Positions 1 to 5,699 of a stretch of 7,369 nucleotides of DNA are shown here, piece after piece. Each line of letters begins with the position of its first letter. Within the stretch, counting starts at the first letter, position 1. A program made the position numbers and the translations under genes. Where the stretch lies: the NCBI GenBank assembly GCA_964390805.1, contig CAYMKL010000210.1, positions 1 to 7,369 on the forward strand. Reading direction: 5' to 3'. The stretch is from CAYMKL01 sp964390805. Its GTDB lineage: Bacteria > Chloroflexota > Anaerolineae > VGOG01. The notes below the pieces were generated by a model, which saw nothing but the letters and a program-made list of their open reading frames with translations, was not told where the DNA came from and made no database searches.

Positions 1-77
1 AGTTTGATGCAGTTGTTAAAGATCAAGCCATGGTTGATTGTATCTGTAACACTACAACGTCGGATTGCAGGCCAACC

Positions 78-100
78 GTCATTGCGAGCTGCTCCAAGCG
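78..100. repeat. Degenerate fragment of the same repeat family
   Basis: GTCATTGCGAG at 78-88 matches the outer-arm consensus of the element at 137-226 and has the same orientation as its left arm. The following bases (CTGCTCCAAGCG) only loosely resemble the usual interior, and no matching right arm is visible before the next element. It is best read as a decayed or truncated copy. The rest of 1-262 shows no convincing gene or promoter. Confidence 0.4.
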
Positions 101-136
101 GGTTCGCGCTACTCATTGTGAAAGAAACAATCGTAG

Positions 137-226
137 GTGTCATCGCGAGGAACGGGTTTTGTGACGAAGCGATCCCCAATTCGCTGGCGGGAGATTGCTT
201 CGGCAAAAAGACGCCTCGCAATGACA
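137..226. repeat. Imperfect inverted-repeat (MITE/REP-like) element
   Basis: The outer arms GTGTCATCGCGAGG (137-150) and CCTCGCAATGACAC (213-226) are reverse complements at 13 of 14 positions. An inner pair, CGAAGCGATCCCC (about 165-177) and GGGAGATTGCTTCG (189-202), also pairs with one mismatch and one bulge, so the whole 90 bp can fold into one interrupted hairpin. The GTCATTGCGAGG...CCTCGCAATGAC signature is a recurrent non-coding dispersed repeat type in many environmental bacterial genomes, including Chloroflexota. That familiarity is from memory and was not searched. No transposase is encoded here, so if it is mobile it would need help in trans. It lies about 20 nt upstream of the ribosome binding site of the HAD gene and could affect the leader of that transcript. 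Confidence 0.7.
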
Positions 227-246
227 CAGATGTGACACTGCGAGTT

Positions 247-253
247 GAGGAGG
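247..253 (+). promoter_or_regulatory. Ribosome binding site supporting a GTG start at 263
   Basis: GAGGAGG ends 9 nt before GTG 263. It is the only strong Shine-Dalgarno match near the start of the HAD gene. The next sensible in-frame start would remove part of the region leading into motif I, so GTG 263 is preferred. Confidence 0.6.
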
Positions 254-262
254 TTGTAGGTT

Positions 263-733
263 GTGATCTGTTTGGACATCCCCGGCCGAGGTGTTCTTGA
301 ACTGAAGCATTTGGTGCTGGACCTGAATGGCACCATAGCCCTGGATGGCGAGGTGCTGGCAGGCGTGCCCGAACGGCTGGTGGCCCTATCCAAGACCCTC
401 ACTGTCTATCTGGTCACGGCCGATACCCAGGGTCGAGCTTCGGCCATCGCAGGACAGTTAGGAGTCAGGCTGGTTCTGGTGAAACCAGGCGAGGAGGCGG
501 ACCAAAAGAGAGCCCTGGTGGAGCGGCTCGGAGCGGAGCGGGTGTTGGCCATCGGTAACGGAGCCAACGATGCCGGAATGCTGCGGGCGGCAGCACTGGG
601 GATCGCTGTCATAGGGACGGAGGGACTAGCTGTGGAGGCGCTGCAAGCAGCCGACGTGGTGGTGGCGACGATCCATGATGCTCTGGATCTGCTGCTGCAT
701 CCCAGGCGGCCGGTGGCTACTCTGCGGAGGTGA
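263..733 (+). CDS. HAD-superfamily protein, 'soluble P-type ATPase' type (DxNGT motif)
   Basis: A 156-residue cytoplasmic HAD-fold protein with a GTG start. Motif I is D20-L-N-G-T24, motif II is the T52 region (VTADT), motif III is probably K82, and motif IV is GNGAND at 98-103. There is no large cap domain. The second Asp of the normal DxD phosphatase motif is Asn22. This matches the family often annotated 'soluble P-type ATPase' (COG4087-like), whose motif resembles the phosphorylated DKTGT of P-type ATPases more than that of classical HAD phosphatases. The conserved tail, with its ALDLLL and TLR segments, also fits my memory of that family. Its biochemical role is not established. Losing the general-acid Asp suggests slow or no phosphatase turnover, which is inference. 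The gene ends 15 nt before an iron-exporter-like gene and is probably cotranscribed with it. A metal-linked role is therefore possible but unproven. Confidence 0.82.
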   Translation: MICLDIPGRGVLELKHLVLDLNGTIALDGEVLAGVPERLVALSKTLTVYLVTADTQGRASAIAGQLGVRLVLVKPGEEADQKRALVERLGAERVLAIGNGANDAGMLRAAALGIAVIGTEGLAVEALQAADVVVATIHDALDLLLHPRRPVATLRR

Positions 734-748
734 GGAGGAGATGGCACG

Positions 749-1873
749 ATGAAGGATGAGCTTTTGCGTTTGCAGGACTACTGGCGAGATGAGATAGAGG
801 CGGCCCTGACCTACGAGCGGTTGGCGGAAGCGGCCACCGATCCCCAGACTCGTGGCCTGTTGATGGAGATGCGAGACACCGAGCATCGCCATGCTGCCCG
901 CTGGGAGGCCCGCATCCAGGAGTTGGGTGGGGAGTTACCCCCACCTCCCTCGGGTTGGCGGGCTCGCTGGTTGGGTCTACTGGCCCGCTTGGGTGGGCAG
1001 GAGCAAGTGTTCCGCCAATTGGAGGCGGTGGAACGGGGTGCCGTAGCTGGCTATGGCTTGGATCTGGCCGATGCCGAAAGTGCCCGCATCGCCGCCGAGG
1101 CCCAGGCCGACGAGCGCGGCCATGCCGTTGCCCTGCGGGCCTTGAGTCGGCCAGAACCTCAGAGCCTGGAGGCAATCCTCAGCCGTGAGACCTGGCATAA
1201 GGGCGGAGGTGGGGCCATGCGAGAGCTGATCTTCGGGGTCAACGATGGCCTGGTCTCTACCCTGAGTCTGGTGTCAGGGGTGGCGGGGGCGAACCCCGGC
1301 CGAGGTGTGGTTCTGTTGGCTGGCATCGCCGGGTTGTTGGCGGGCGCCATCTCCATGGCCGCTGGTGCTTACATCTCCAGCAAGTCCGAGAAGGAAGTAC
1401 ATGAGGCCGAGATCGCCCGCGAGAGAGAGGAGCTGGAACTGGAGCCTGAGGAGGAGATGGAGGAGTTGCGCATCCTTTACCAGCTCAAGGGGTTCAGCAA
1501 GGAAGAGGCCGAGCGCCTGGTGGAGCGGCTCAGTGAGGATCAGGAACTGATGCTGGAGAGCCTGGTTCGAGATGAGTTGGGCCTGATGCCGGAGAGTTTT
1601 CCCAACCCTTGGAAGGCCGGAGCCTTCTCTGGCCTGGCCTTCATCGTGGGGGCCTTTGTCCCTCTGATCTCTTACTTCTTCCTGGGAGGACTGGAGGCTG
1701 TCCTGGTCTCGGCGGGACTCAGCATCGCAGCCCTCTTCGTCATCGGGGTGCTCAAGACCCTCTTCACCGGCCTGTCCTGGTTGCGCAGCGGCCTGGAGAT
1801 GGTAGGCATCGGGCTGTTTGCCACGGTGATCACCTACCTCATCGGCACCCTGTTTGGAGTGCAATTGTCATAA
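749..1873 (+). CDS. Ferritin-like (rubrerythrin-type) domain fused to VIT1/CCC1 transporter, MbfA-like
   Basis: A 374-residue fusion protein. Residues 1-135 form a ferritin-like four-helix domain with plausible di-iron ligands: E15 or E17, E45-x-x-H48, E95 and E122-x-x-H125. Residues about 158-374 are a VIT1/CCC1-family membrane domain. It starts with the typical FGVNDGLVSTLSLVSG segment (162-177) and has about five membrane spans: roughly 164-181, 186-209, 290-313, 318-340 and 350-372. A charged, Glu-rich cytoplasmic segment (about 212-278) lies between spans 2 and 3, where VIT1-family proteins bind metal. Rhizobial MbfA has the same architecture and exports iron, protecting against iron and peroxide stress. 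Export of Fe2+ (or Mn2+) from the cytoplasm is therefore the likely role here, by homology. AGGAGGAG at 733-740 precedes the ATG by 8 nt, and the gene follows the HAD gene closely. Complete and intact. Confidence 0.88.
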   Translation: MKDELLRLQDYWRDEIEAALTYERLAEAATDPQTRGLLMEMRDTEHRHAARWEARIQELGGELPPPPSGWRARWLGLLARLGGQEQVFRQLEAVERGAVAGYGLDLADAESARIAAEAQADERGHAVALRALSRPEPQSLEAILSRETWHKGGGGAMRELIFGVNDGLVSTLSLVSGVAGANPGRGVVLLAGIAGLLAGAISMAAGAYISSKSEKEVHEAEIAREREELELEPEEEMEELRILYQLKGFSKEEAERLVERLSEDQELMLESLVRDELGLMPESFPNPWKAGAFSGLAFIVGAFVPLISYFFLGGLEAVLVSAGLSIAALFVIGVLKTLFTGLSWLRSGLEMVGIGLFATVITYLIGTLFGVQLS

Positions 1874-1918
1874 GGCAACTTGTGATTGTCAACTTGGCAG
1901 TTCGATGGCCTCTTCTGG

Positions 1919-1963
1919 CCCCAGCCCAGCGCCTAGCTCCGTGGGATTGGGGCGTTTGTTTTT
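1919..1963 (+). terminator. Probable intrinsic terminator after the MbfA-like gene
   Basis: CCCC (1919-1922) and CCCA (1925-1928) can pair with GGGG (1949-1952) and TGGG (1942-1945). The two 4-bp stem blocks are separated by a small AG/ATT internal loop and closed by a 13-nt loop. The stem is followed by CG and then TTTGTTTTT (1955-1963). The position, 46 nt after the stop codon and before the next promoter, fits termination of the HAD/MbfA-like transcript. The interrupted stem lowers confidence. Confidence 0.5.
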
Positions 1964-2012
1964 CCTGCCGAGACTCCAGTGGGGGAAAGCGAGGATTTTA
2001 AGGTTTGGGTAC

Positions 2013-2041
2013 TTGACAAACTAAGTGAACTCTGGTATAAT
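2013..2041 (+). promoter_or_regulatory. Consensus extended -10 sigma-70-type promoter
   Basis: TTGACA (2013-2018) and TATAAT (2036-2041) are both perfect consensus hexamers with the optimal 17-nt spacer. TG at 2033-2034 adds a perfect extended -10 (TGN-TATAAT). The predicted transcription start is about 2047-2049, giving a leader of roughly 50 nt before the regulator gene. Such an unrestrained promoter is usually controlled by a repressor, in keeping with the repeats directly downstream. Confidence 0.88.
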
Positions 2042-2048
2042 ATACGTA

Positions 2049-2089
2049 GTTAGAAAGCTAACGCCTAAGTTATGATACTAACGCCTAAA
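2049..2089 (+). promoter_or_regulatory. Candidate operator: tandem CTAACGCCTAA repeats with small palindromes
   Basis: CTAACGCCTAA occurs identically at 2058-2068 and 2078-2088, 20 bp apart start to start, which is about two helical turns and so the same face of DNA. GTTAG (2049-2053) and CTAAC (2058-2062) form an inverted repeat around a 4-nt spacer, and TAAC/GTTA at 2059-2062 and 2069-2072 forms another. The array begins at the predicted transcription start and ends just before the start codon. It is well placed for a repressor that blocks initiation or promoter escape. The TrmB-type protein encoded immediately downstream is the obvious candidate ligand; this is inference. Confidence 0.6.
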
Positions 2090-2100
2090 GTGTGAGGGAA

Positions 2101-2913
2101 ATGAGCAACGATTCTATTGACAAGCTAGTGAAAATCGGCTTCTCGGAGTACGAGGCCAAAGCCTACGCAGCTCTGCTCAGGGAGAGCCCCGTCACGGGGT
2201 ACCAACTCTCCAAGCTCTCCGGCGTCCCCCGCTCCATGATTTACGAGGTGGTGGGCAAGCTCACCGCTCGTGGCGCGGCCATGACACTGCGCACCGGCCG
2301 TTCCACGAAGTATGCACCGATCCCAGCGGCAGAGTTCTTTGATCAACTCCACCGCGAGCACGAGGACTTAATTGACTCGCTCAAGGACGACCTTACGGCC
2401 TTCGCCTCAGCCCCCAATCTGGACTATGTCTGGAACATCGAAGGCCACGAGAACATCATGGCCAAAGCAATGGAGATGATTGACCAGGCCGAGACCCGAG
2501 TCTACCTGGCCATCCTACCGGCCTCATTCCCGGCTTTGCAGCCTGCACTGGGGGAAGCGATAGAGCGAGGGGTGCGGGTGGTGATCTACACGACGACCGA
2601 CCTCGATCTGCCAGGCGCTCAGGTGGTCGTCGCTCGCGTGACCGAACAAACCCTTGGTCAGGCCAGGGGTTTGGGGCTGATCCTGGTCATTGACGGGGAA
2701 GAAGTCTTGGTCGGCGAATGGCTCACTGCGAATCAGGCTCGAGCTTCCTGGACCAGCAGTCCGCTTCTCGTGTTTATCGCCGAACATCATTTGCGCACAG
2801 ATCTGTATCTTCCGCAAGTCCTGGCCCTGTTGGGGGATCGAGCGTTGGACGTTATCCAGAAAGAGGATCGGGACCTGTTCGCCCGTGCTTTGGAAAGCCA
2901 AATTGGCGATTAG
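2101..2913 (+). CDS. TrmB-family transcriptional regulator
   Basis: A 270-residue regulator. Residues 5-75 form the TrmB-type winged helix-turn-helix: the opening IGFSEYEAKAYAALL is highly characteristic, the recognition helix is around 39-56, and the wing is around 60-72. A short coiled helix (about 76-102) links it to a PLD-like C-terminal ligand domain (about 108-268), as in TrmB and its relatives. TrmB members often sense sugars, but many bacterial homologues control transport genes with unknown inducers. The ATG at 2101 is preferred over the in-frame GTG at 2092 because GAGGG lies upstream of the ATG, although its spacing is short, and GTG 2092 has no Shine-Dalgarno. The gene follows the strong promoter and repeat array, so autoregulation is likely. 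The downstream ABC exporter and methyltransferase genes are plausible targets. Confidence 0.87.
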   Translation: MSNDSIDKLVKIGFSEYEAKAYAALLRESPVTGYQLSKLSGVPRSMIYEVVGKLTARGAAMTLRTGRSTKYAPIPAAEFFDQLHREHEDLIDSLKDDLTAFASAPNLDYVWNIEGHENIMAKAMEMIDQAETRVYLAILPASFPALQPALGEAIERGVRVVIYTTTDLDLPGAQVVVARVTEQTLGQARGLGLILVIDGEEVLVGEWLTANQARASWTSSPLLVFIAEHHLRTDLYLPQVLALLGDRALDVIQKEDRDLFARALESQIGD

Positions 2914-2933
2914 CCGTTCCACACACTGCGATG

Positions 2934-3009
2934 GGCGAGTGTCTCCTGACGGCTCGACTGAGCTCGCCGAAGTCCGAGCCCTTTCCGCCTCGGTCGGGAA
3001 ACACTCGCC
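2934..3009. repeat. Long nested hairpin element (REP-like) between regulator and ABC genes
   Basis: Three nested inverted-repeat blocks span 76 nt: GGCGAGTGT (2934-2942) with ACACTCGCC (3001-3009); TCCTGAC (2944-2950) with GTCGGGA (2993-2999), using one G-U pair; and GGCTCG-ACT (2951-2959) with AGT-C-CGAGCC (2971-2980), with one bulged C. A 12-nt bulge (2981-2992) separates the inner and middle right arms. The inner segment with GAGCTCGCCGAAGTC resembles a dispersed hairpin repeat common in environmental bacterial genomes (recalled, not searched). No T-run follows, so it is not an ordinary intrinsic terminator. As RNA it could partially attenuate transcription or protect one side of the message from exonucleases, setting different levels for the regulator and the transporter. 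Confidence 0.72.
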
Positions 3010-3037
3010 GATCATAGATCAAGGTTCATCATTTTCT

Positions 3038-3047
3038 GGAGGAGGTG
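3038..3047 (+). promoter_or_regulatory. Strong ribosome binding site that fixes the ATPase start at 3051
   Basis: GGAGGAGGTG is close to a perfect anti-16S match, with the core ending about 5 nt before ATG 3051. An in-frame GTG at 3045 lies within this site and cannot be the start. No separate promoter is evident in 2914-3037. Confidence 0.8.
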
Positions 3048-3050
3048 CCT

Positions 3051-3962
3051 ATGTCTGAGAATATCGCATTAATGACCCAGGGACTGACCAAGTCCTACGG
3101 CAAAGTCCGGGCGCTACGGGGCGTTGACCTGGAGGTGCAACGCGGCGAGATCTTTGGTTATCTCGGCCCGAACGGAGCCGGAAAAACCACCACCATCCGC
3201 TGCCTGCTGGACCTGATCCGCCCCAACGGTGGCACGGTGCGGGTGTTGGGCATAGACCCCCAGGCCAATCCGGTGGCGGTGCGCACCCGCACCGGTTACC
3301 TGCCTGGCGAACTTCAACTGGATCCCAATATGACAGTCGAAGGCGCGCTGCGCTATTTCAATGCCCTGCGGGGAAACAAGGTGGATTGGGGCTTCGTCCG
3401 CCAACTCGCCGACCGTCTTGATCTTCCTCTGAAGCCTGCTATCAAGAACCTATCACACGGCAACAAGCAGAAGGTCGGTATTGTGCAAGCTCTGATGCAC
3501 CGCCCCCAACTGCTGCTGCTGGACGAGCCCACGCTGGGCCTGGATCCGCTGATGCAACACGAAGTGCTGCGCCTGATCACCGAGGCCAAGGCGAATGGCG
3601 CCACTGTTTTCTTCTCTTCCCACATCATGAGCGAGGTAGAGGCGGTGGCGGAGCGCGTGGCCATCATCCGCAAAGGTGTGATGGTGGAGGTGGCCGAGCC
3701 AGCCTCGCTGATTAACCGCGCCCTGCGCCGTGCTACTGTCCGCTTCAGGCAGCCGGTGGATACCGGCCCGCTGGCGAATGTGCCTGGCGTGACGATACTA
3801 TCGAGGGACGATGGAACGAGCGTGCTGCTGCAAGTGGAAGGGGAGATGGACGGACTCATCAAGGCACTGGCCACCTTCCCGGTGAGCGACTTTGAGACCG
3901 AGCGGCCCTCGCTGGAGGAAGTCTTCCTGGCCTACTACGAGGATGACCAGAAGGAGGAATAA
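3051..3962 (+). CDS. ABC exporter ATP-binding protein (ABC-2 type)
   Basis: A 303-residue ATPase that powers the permease encoded next. Walker A is GPNGAGKT (39-46), the signature is LSHGNKQ (134-140), Walker B is LLLLDE (154-159) with catalytic E159, the D-loop is around G163-LD-P166, and the switch His is H191 in SSH. The Q-loop position reads GYLPGE (82-87) without a clear Gln, and the signature has His where Gly is usual. Both variants occur in the CcmA/drug-export branch of ABC ATPases. The roughly 85-residue C-terminal extension (about 218-303) is typical of exporters of this branch. The protein is cytoplasmic and would work as a homodimer or with two permease copies. The 1-nt gap to the permease gene indicates translational coupling. 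Substrate specificity cannot be assigned. Confidence 0.92.
   Translation: MSENIALMTQGLTKSYGKVRALRGVDLEVQRGEIFGYLGPNGAGKTTTIRCLLDLIRPNGGTVRVLGIDPQANPVAVRTRTGYLPGELQLDPNMTVEGALRYFNALRGNKVDWGFVRQLADRLDLPLKPAIKNLSHGNKQKVGIVQALMHRPQLLLLDEPTLGLDPLMQHEVLRLITEAKANGATVFFSSHIMSEVEAVAERVAIIRKGVMVEVAEPASLINRALRRATVRFRQPVDTGPLANVPGVTILSRDDGTSVLLQVEGEMDGLIKALATFPVSDFETERPSLEEVFLAYYEDDQKEE
3951..3957 (+). promoter_or_regulatory. Ribosome binding site fixing the permease start at 3964
   Basis: AAGGAGG lies inside the last codons of the ATPase gene, 6 nt before ATG 3964. The same reading frame is open further upstream from an ATG at 3892. That would add 24 Arg-rich residues overlapping the ATPase gene, with no comparable site, so it is rejected. 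Confidence 0.75.
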
Positions 3963-3963
3963 A

Positions 3964-4818
3964 ATGACGATGGTTTTCCGTTACACGCTGCGTCGTTTCC
4001 GGGGCCAAATCCTCGGCTGGGGCATCGCTCTTGCTCTGCTGGGCGTGTTGCTCGTTTCGATGTACGACATGATCGCTGCGCAACAGGATCAGCTCGAAGA
4101 CCTGCTGAAGCTCTATCCGGAGGAGTTCACCGCGTTCTTCGGCGACTTCAGCTCCTTTGGCACGCCGGAAGGTTTTCTCTCTGTCGAGTTACTATCTTAC
4201 ATGCCGCTCATCCTGGGCATCTTCGCGGTGCTGACGGGCAGTGGCCTGCTGGTGAGCGATGAGGAGAACGGCAGACTCGATCTGATCATGGCCCACCCTG
4301 TCAGCCGCACGGCCCTGTTCCTGGGCCGACTGCTGGCCTTCGTCGCTGCTGCCGTGGCTATCCTGGCTATATGCTGGCTTGGCATCGTCGTTCCCATGAA
4401 CTGGTCTTCGATGGGCATCGGCTGGGGTAGGATCTGCCTGCCCCTGCTATCGGTGCTGGCAGAGCTGCTGCTCTTCGGCGCGATGGCGCTGTTCCTCAGC
4501 ATGGTGCTCCCATCGCGCCGTCTGGCGGCGACGACGGCCGGCCTGCTGCTGGTGGCCAGCTTCTTCATCACCGGCCTGGCGAAAATCAACGAGGACCTGG
4601 AGCCCATCGCCAAGCTGTCCCCGCTCAACTACTACCAGGCTCAAGATGCCTTCCATGCGCTGAACGGCGCGTGGCTCGCCGGTCTGCTTGGCTCAGCCGT
4701 GGTTTTCGCCGCCCTGGCCTGGTGGCGCTTCCAGCGGCGCGACATCCGCGTGGGCGGCGAGGGTGGCTGGCGATTGCCTTCGTTGCCTTTCCGGCGCAGA
4801 GCGGGGAGTGAGGCATAG
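3964..4818 (+). CDS. ABC-2 type membrane permease
   Basis: A 284-residue integral membrane protein, the transport subunit for the preceding ATPase. A short basic N-terminus (RYTLRRFRGQ) is followed by about six predicted membrane helices: roughly 16-36, 78-98, 116-143, 156-181, 186-206 and 234-253. The cytoplasmic segment after the second helix, DEENGRLDLIMAHPVSR (99-115), is the hallmark of ABC-2 permeases, which usually read E-E-x-G-T-L-x-L-L-x-x-P-V-S-R; it is the coupling region. The large loop between helices 1 and 2 (about 37-77) is probably extracytoplasmic. Family members export antibiotics, peptides, lipids or polysaccharide; this one has no specific tag. The basic C-terminal tail is cytoplasmic. 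Complete and intact. Confidence 0.88.
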   Translation: MTMVFRYTLRRFRGQILGWGIALALLGVLLVSMYDMIAAQQDQLEDLLKLYPEEFTAFFGDFSSFGTPEGFLSVELLSYMPLILGIFAVLTGSGLLVSDEENGRLDLIMAHPVSRTALFLGRLLAFVAAAVAILAICWLGIVVPMNWSSMGIGWGRICLPLLSVLAELLLFGAMALFLSMVLPSRRLAATTAGLLLVASFFITGLAKINEDLEPIAKLSPLNYYQAQDAFHALNGAWLAGLLGSAVVFAALAWWRFQRRDIRVGGEGGWRLPSLPFRRRAGSEA

Positions 4819-4835
4819 CTGAATAGCACGGGTTT

Positions 4836-4877
4836 GCGGCCCAGTCGGGAAAGGGATGCCTCCGCCCGCTGGGCCGC
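4836..4877. repeat. Long GC-rich hairpin between permease and membrane methyltransferase genes
   Basis: GCGGCCCAG (4836-4844) pairs perfectly with CTGGGCCGC (4869-4877). After one bulged T, CGGG (4846-4849) pairs with CCCG (4865-4868), giving a 13-bp stem around a 15-nt loop. The next bases are TTGGGTTTT, a poor U-tract, so termination would be partial at best. GAATAG occurs on both sides (4821-4826 and 4888-4893), possibly a target duplication or chance. The hairpin could adjust how much of the message continues into the methyltransferase genes, since no promoter is evident before 4915. Confidence 0.68.
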
Positions 4878-4914
4878 TTGGGTTTTCGAATAGAACATCG
4901 TTTAGGAGGAAAAA

Positions 4915-5643
4915 ATGAACGCCAAACCATCTGCGGTTCAGCCAAATGAGCAATCTGACACTCGCCGCGGGATCGCGAGGTGGCTGATAAGGGAAGTGAT
5001 GGGTGTGCTGCTGGTGGCAGTGACTCTGTTCATTCCCGCGGGCCGCCTGGATTGGTGGCAGGGGTGGGCCGTGGTCGGCATCTATGCGGTCTGGAGTGCT
5101 GCCAATGCGCTGATCTTGATACCCAGAAACCCAGAGTTGCTGATCGAACGTGCCTCGCGCAGGAAGGACGCTGCAACCTGGGACACCCTGATTCTCAGTA
5201 TTATCGGCCTGGCCACGCTAGCCAAGCACATCGTGGCTGGGTTGGATGTGCGCTGGGAGTGGACGGCGCAGAAGATGCCGCTTGCTCTTCAGATCAGCGC
5301 GCTGGTTATCGCGGCGCTGGGATATGCTCTGGGGACCTGGGCAATGGCCTCGAACCCCTTCTTCTCGCTGGTCAATCGCATCCAGGAAGACCGAGGGCAC
5401 GCCGTCGCCAGCAGTGGTCCCTACCAGGTTGTCCGCCACCCGGCTTACGTCGGGACGGCTGTCTTCGAGCTGGCCACGCCGATCCTGCTCGGCTCGCTGT
5501 GGGCGCTCATCCCAGGCGGGCTGATAGCGCTACTCACCATCATCCGAACTGCACTCGAAGATAAGATGCTGCACCAGGGACTTTCGGGCTACGAGGAGTA
5601 TGCGGGCCAGGTGCGCTACCGCCTGCTGCCGGGCATCTGGTAG
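4915..5643 (+). CDS. Integral-membrane methyltransferase, isoprenylcysteine carboxyl methyltransferase (ICMT/PEMT-like) family
   Basis: A 242-residue membrane protein with about five hydrophobic helices: roughly 24-42, 50-70, 90-110, 122-145 and 182-212. The C-terminal half carries the family signature: G168-P-Y170, R174-H-P176, Y178 and G180, followed by E215-D216 and GYEEYAGQVRYRLLPGIW (225-242). In ICMT and bacterial PEMT relatives this region binds S-adenosylmethionine, and the His and Glu/Arg residues take part in methyl transfer. Bacteria lack prenylated proteins of the eukaryotic type, so the real substrate is more likely a lipid, isoprenoid or other lipophilic small molecule; this is inference. 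TAGGAGGA at 4903-4910 gives a clear start. It follows the exporter genes and precedes two soluble methyltransferases, pointing to a shared modification or export pathway. Complete. Confidence 0.87.
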   Translation: MNAKPSAVQPNEQSDTRRGIARWLIREVMGVLLVAVTLFIPAGRLDWWQGWAVVGIYAVWSAANALILIPRNPELLIERASRRKDAATWDTLILSIIGLATLAKHIVAGLDVRWEWTAQKMPLALQISALVIAALGYALGTWAMASNPFFSLVNRIQEDRGHAVASSGPYQVVRHPAYVGTAVFELATPILLGSLWALIPGGLIALLTIIRTALEDKMLHQGLSGYEEYAGQVRYRLLPGIW

Positions 5644-5686
5644 CCGACGTGCTTCGCGCGGGCCACGGTTGGACGTCGCCCAGAAT

Positions 5687-5694
5687 GGAGGTGA
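5687..5694 (+). promoter_or_regulatory. Ribosome binding site fixing the methyltransferase start at 5700
   Basis: GGAGGTGA is a full anti-16S match 5 nt before ATG 5700. In-frame upstream starts exist at GTG 5649 and ATG 5685, but they lack such a site or overlap it and would add residues unlike the paralogue downstream. Confidence 0.78.
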
Positions 5695-5699
5695 AAAGT

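Noticed and set aside
1..20. AGTTTGATGCAG resembles the conserved start of 16S rRNA
   Set aside because: Only a short resemblance. The following sequence lacks any further 16S features and soon runs into repeat elements.
4..300. 98-codon + strand reading frame across the repeat region
   Set aside because: It runs through both inverted-repeat elements, has no supporting ribosome binding site and resembles no protein family; its end overlaps the HAD gene start.
1274..1864. 196-codon - strand reading frame inside the MbfA-like gene
   Set aside because: Antisense to conserved VIT1 membrane segments; its low-complexity Gln/His/Leu composition reflects the complementary strand.
1609..2001. 130-codon + strand reading frame overlapping the end of the MbfA-like gene
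   Set aside because: Out of frame with the recognised transporter, without family similarity, and it crosses the proposed terminator.
2058..2088. Two 11-bp direct repeats as a possible CRISPR fragment
   Set aside because: The repeats are too short, only two copies exist, the interval is 9 nt and there are no cas genes; the promoter context fits an operator better.
2934..3009. Hairpin as an intrinsic terminator for the regulator gene
   Set aside because: No T-run follows the stem, so simple intrinsic termination is unlikely; kept as a REP-like or RNA structure.
2690..3058. 122-codon + strand reading frame spanning the regulator end and the 2934-3009 hairpin
   Set aside because: The STELAEVR-like stretch comes from translating a non-coding hairpin repeat; the TrmB frame is the real one in the overlap.
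3892..3963. Longer N-terminus for the ABC permease from ATG 3892
   Set aside because: It would overlap the ATPase gene by about 70 nt and add an Arg-rich, non-membrane extension; a strong ribosome binding site supports 3964.
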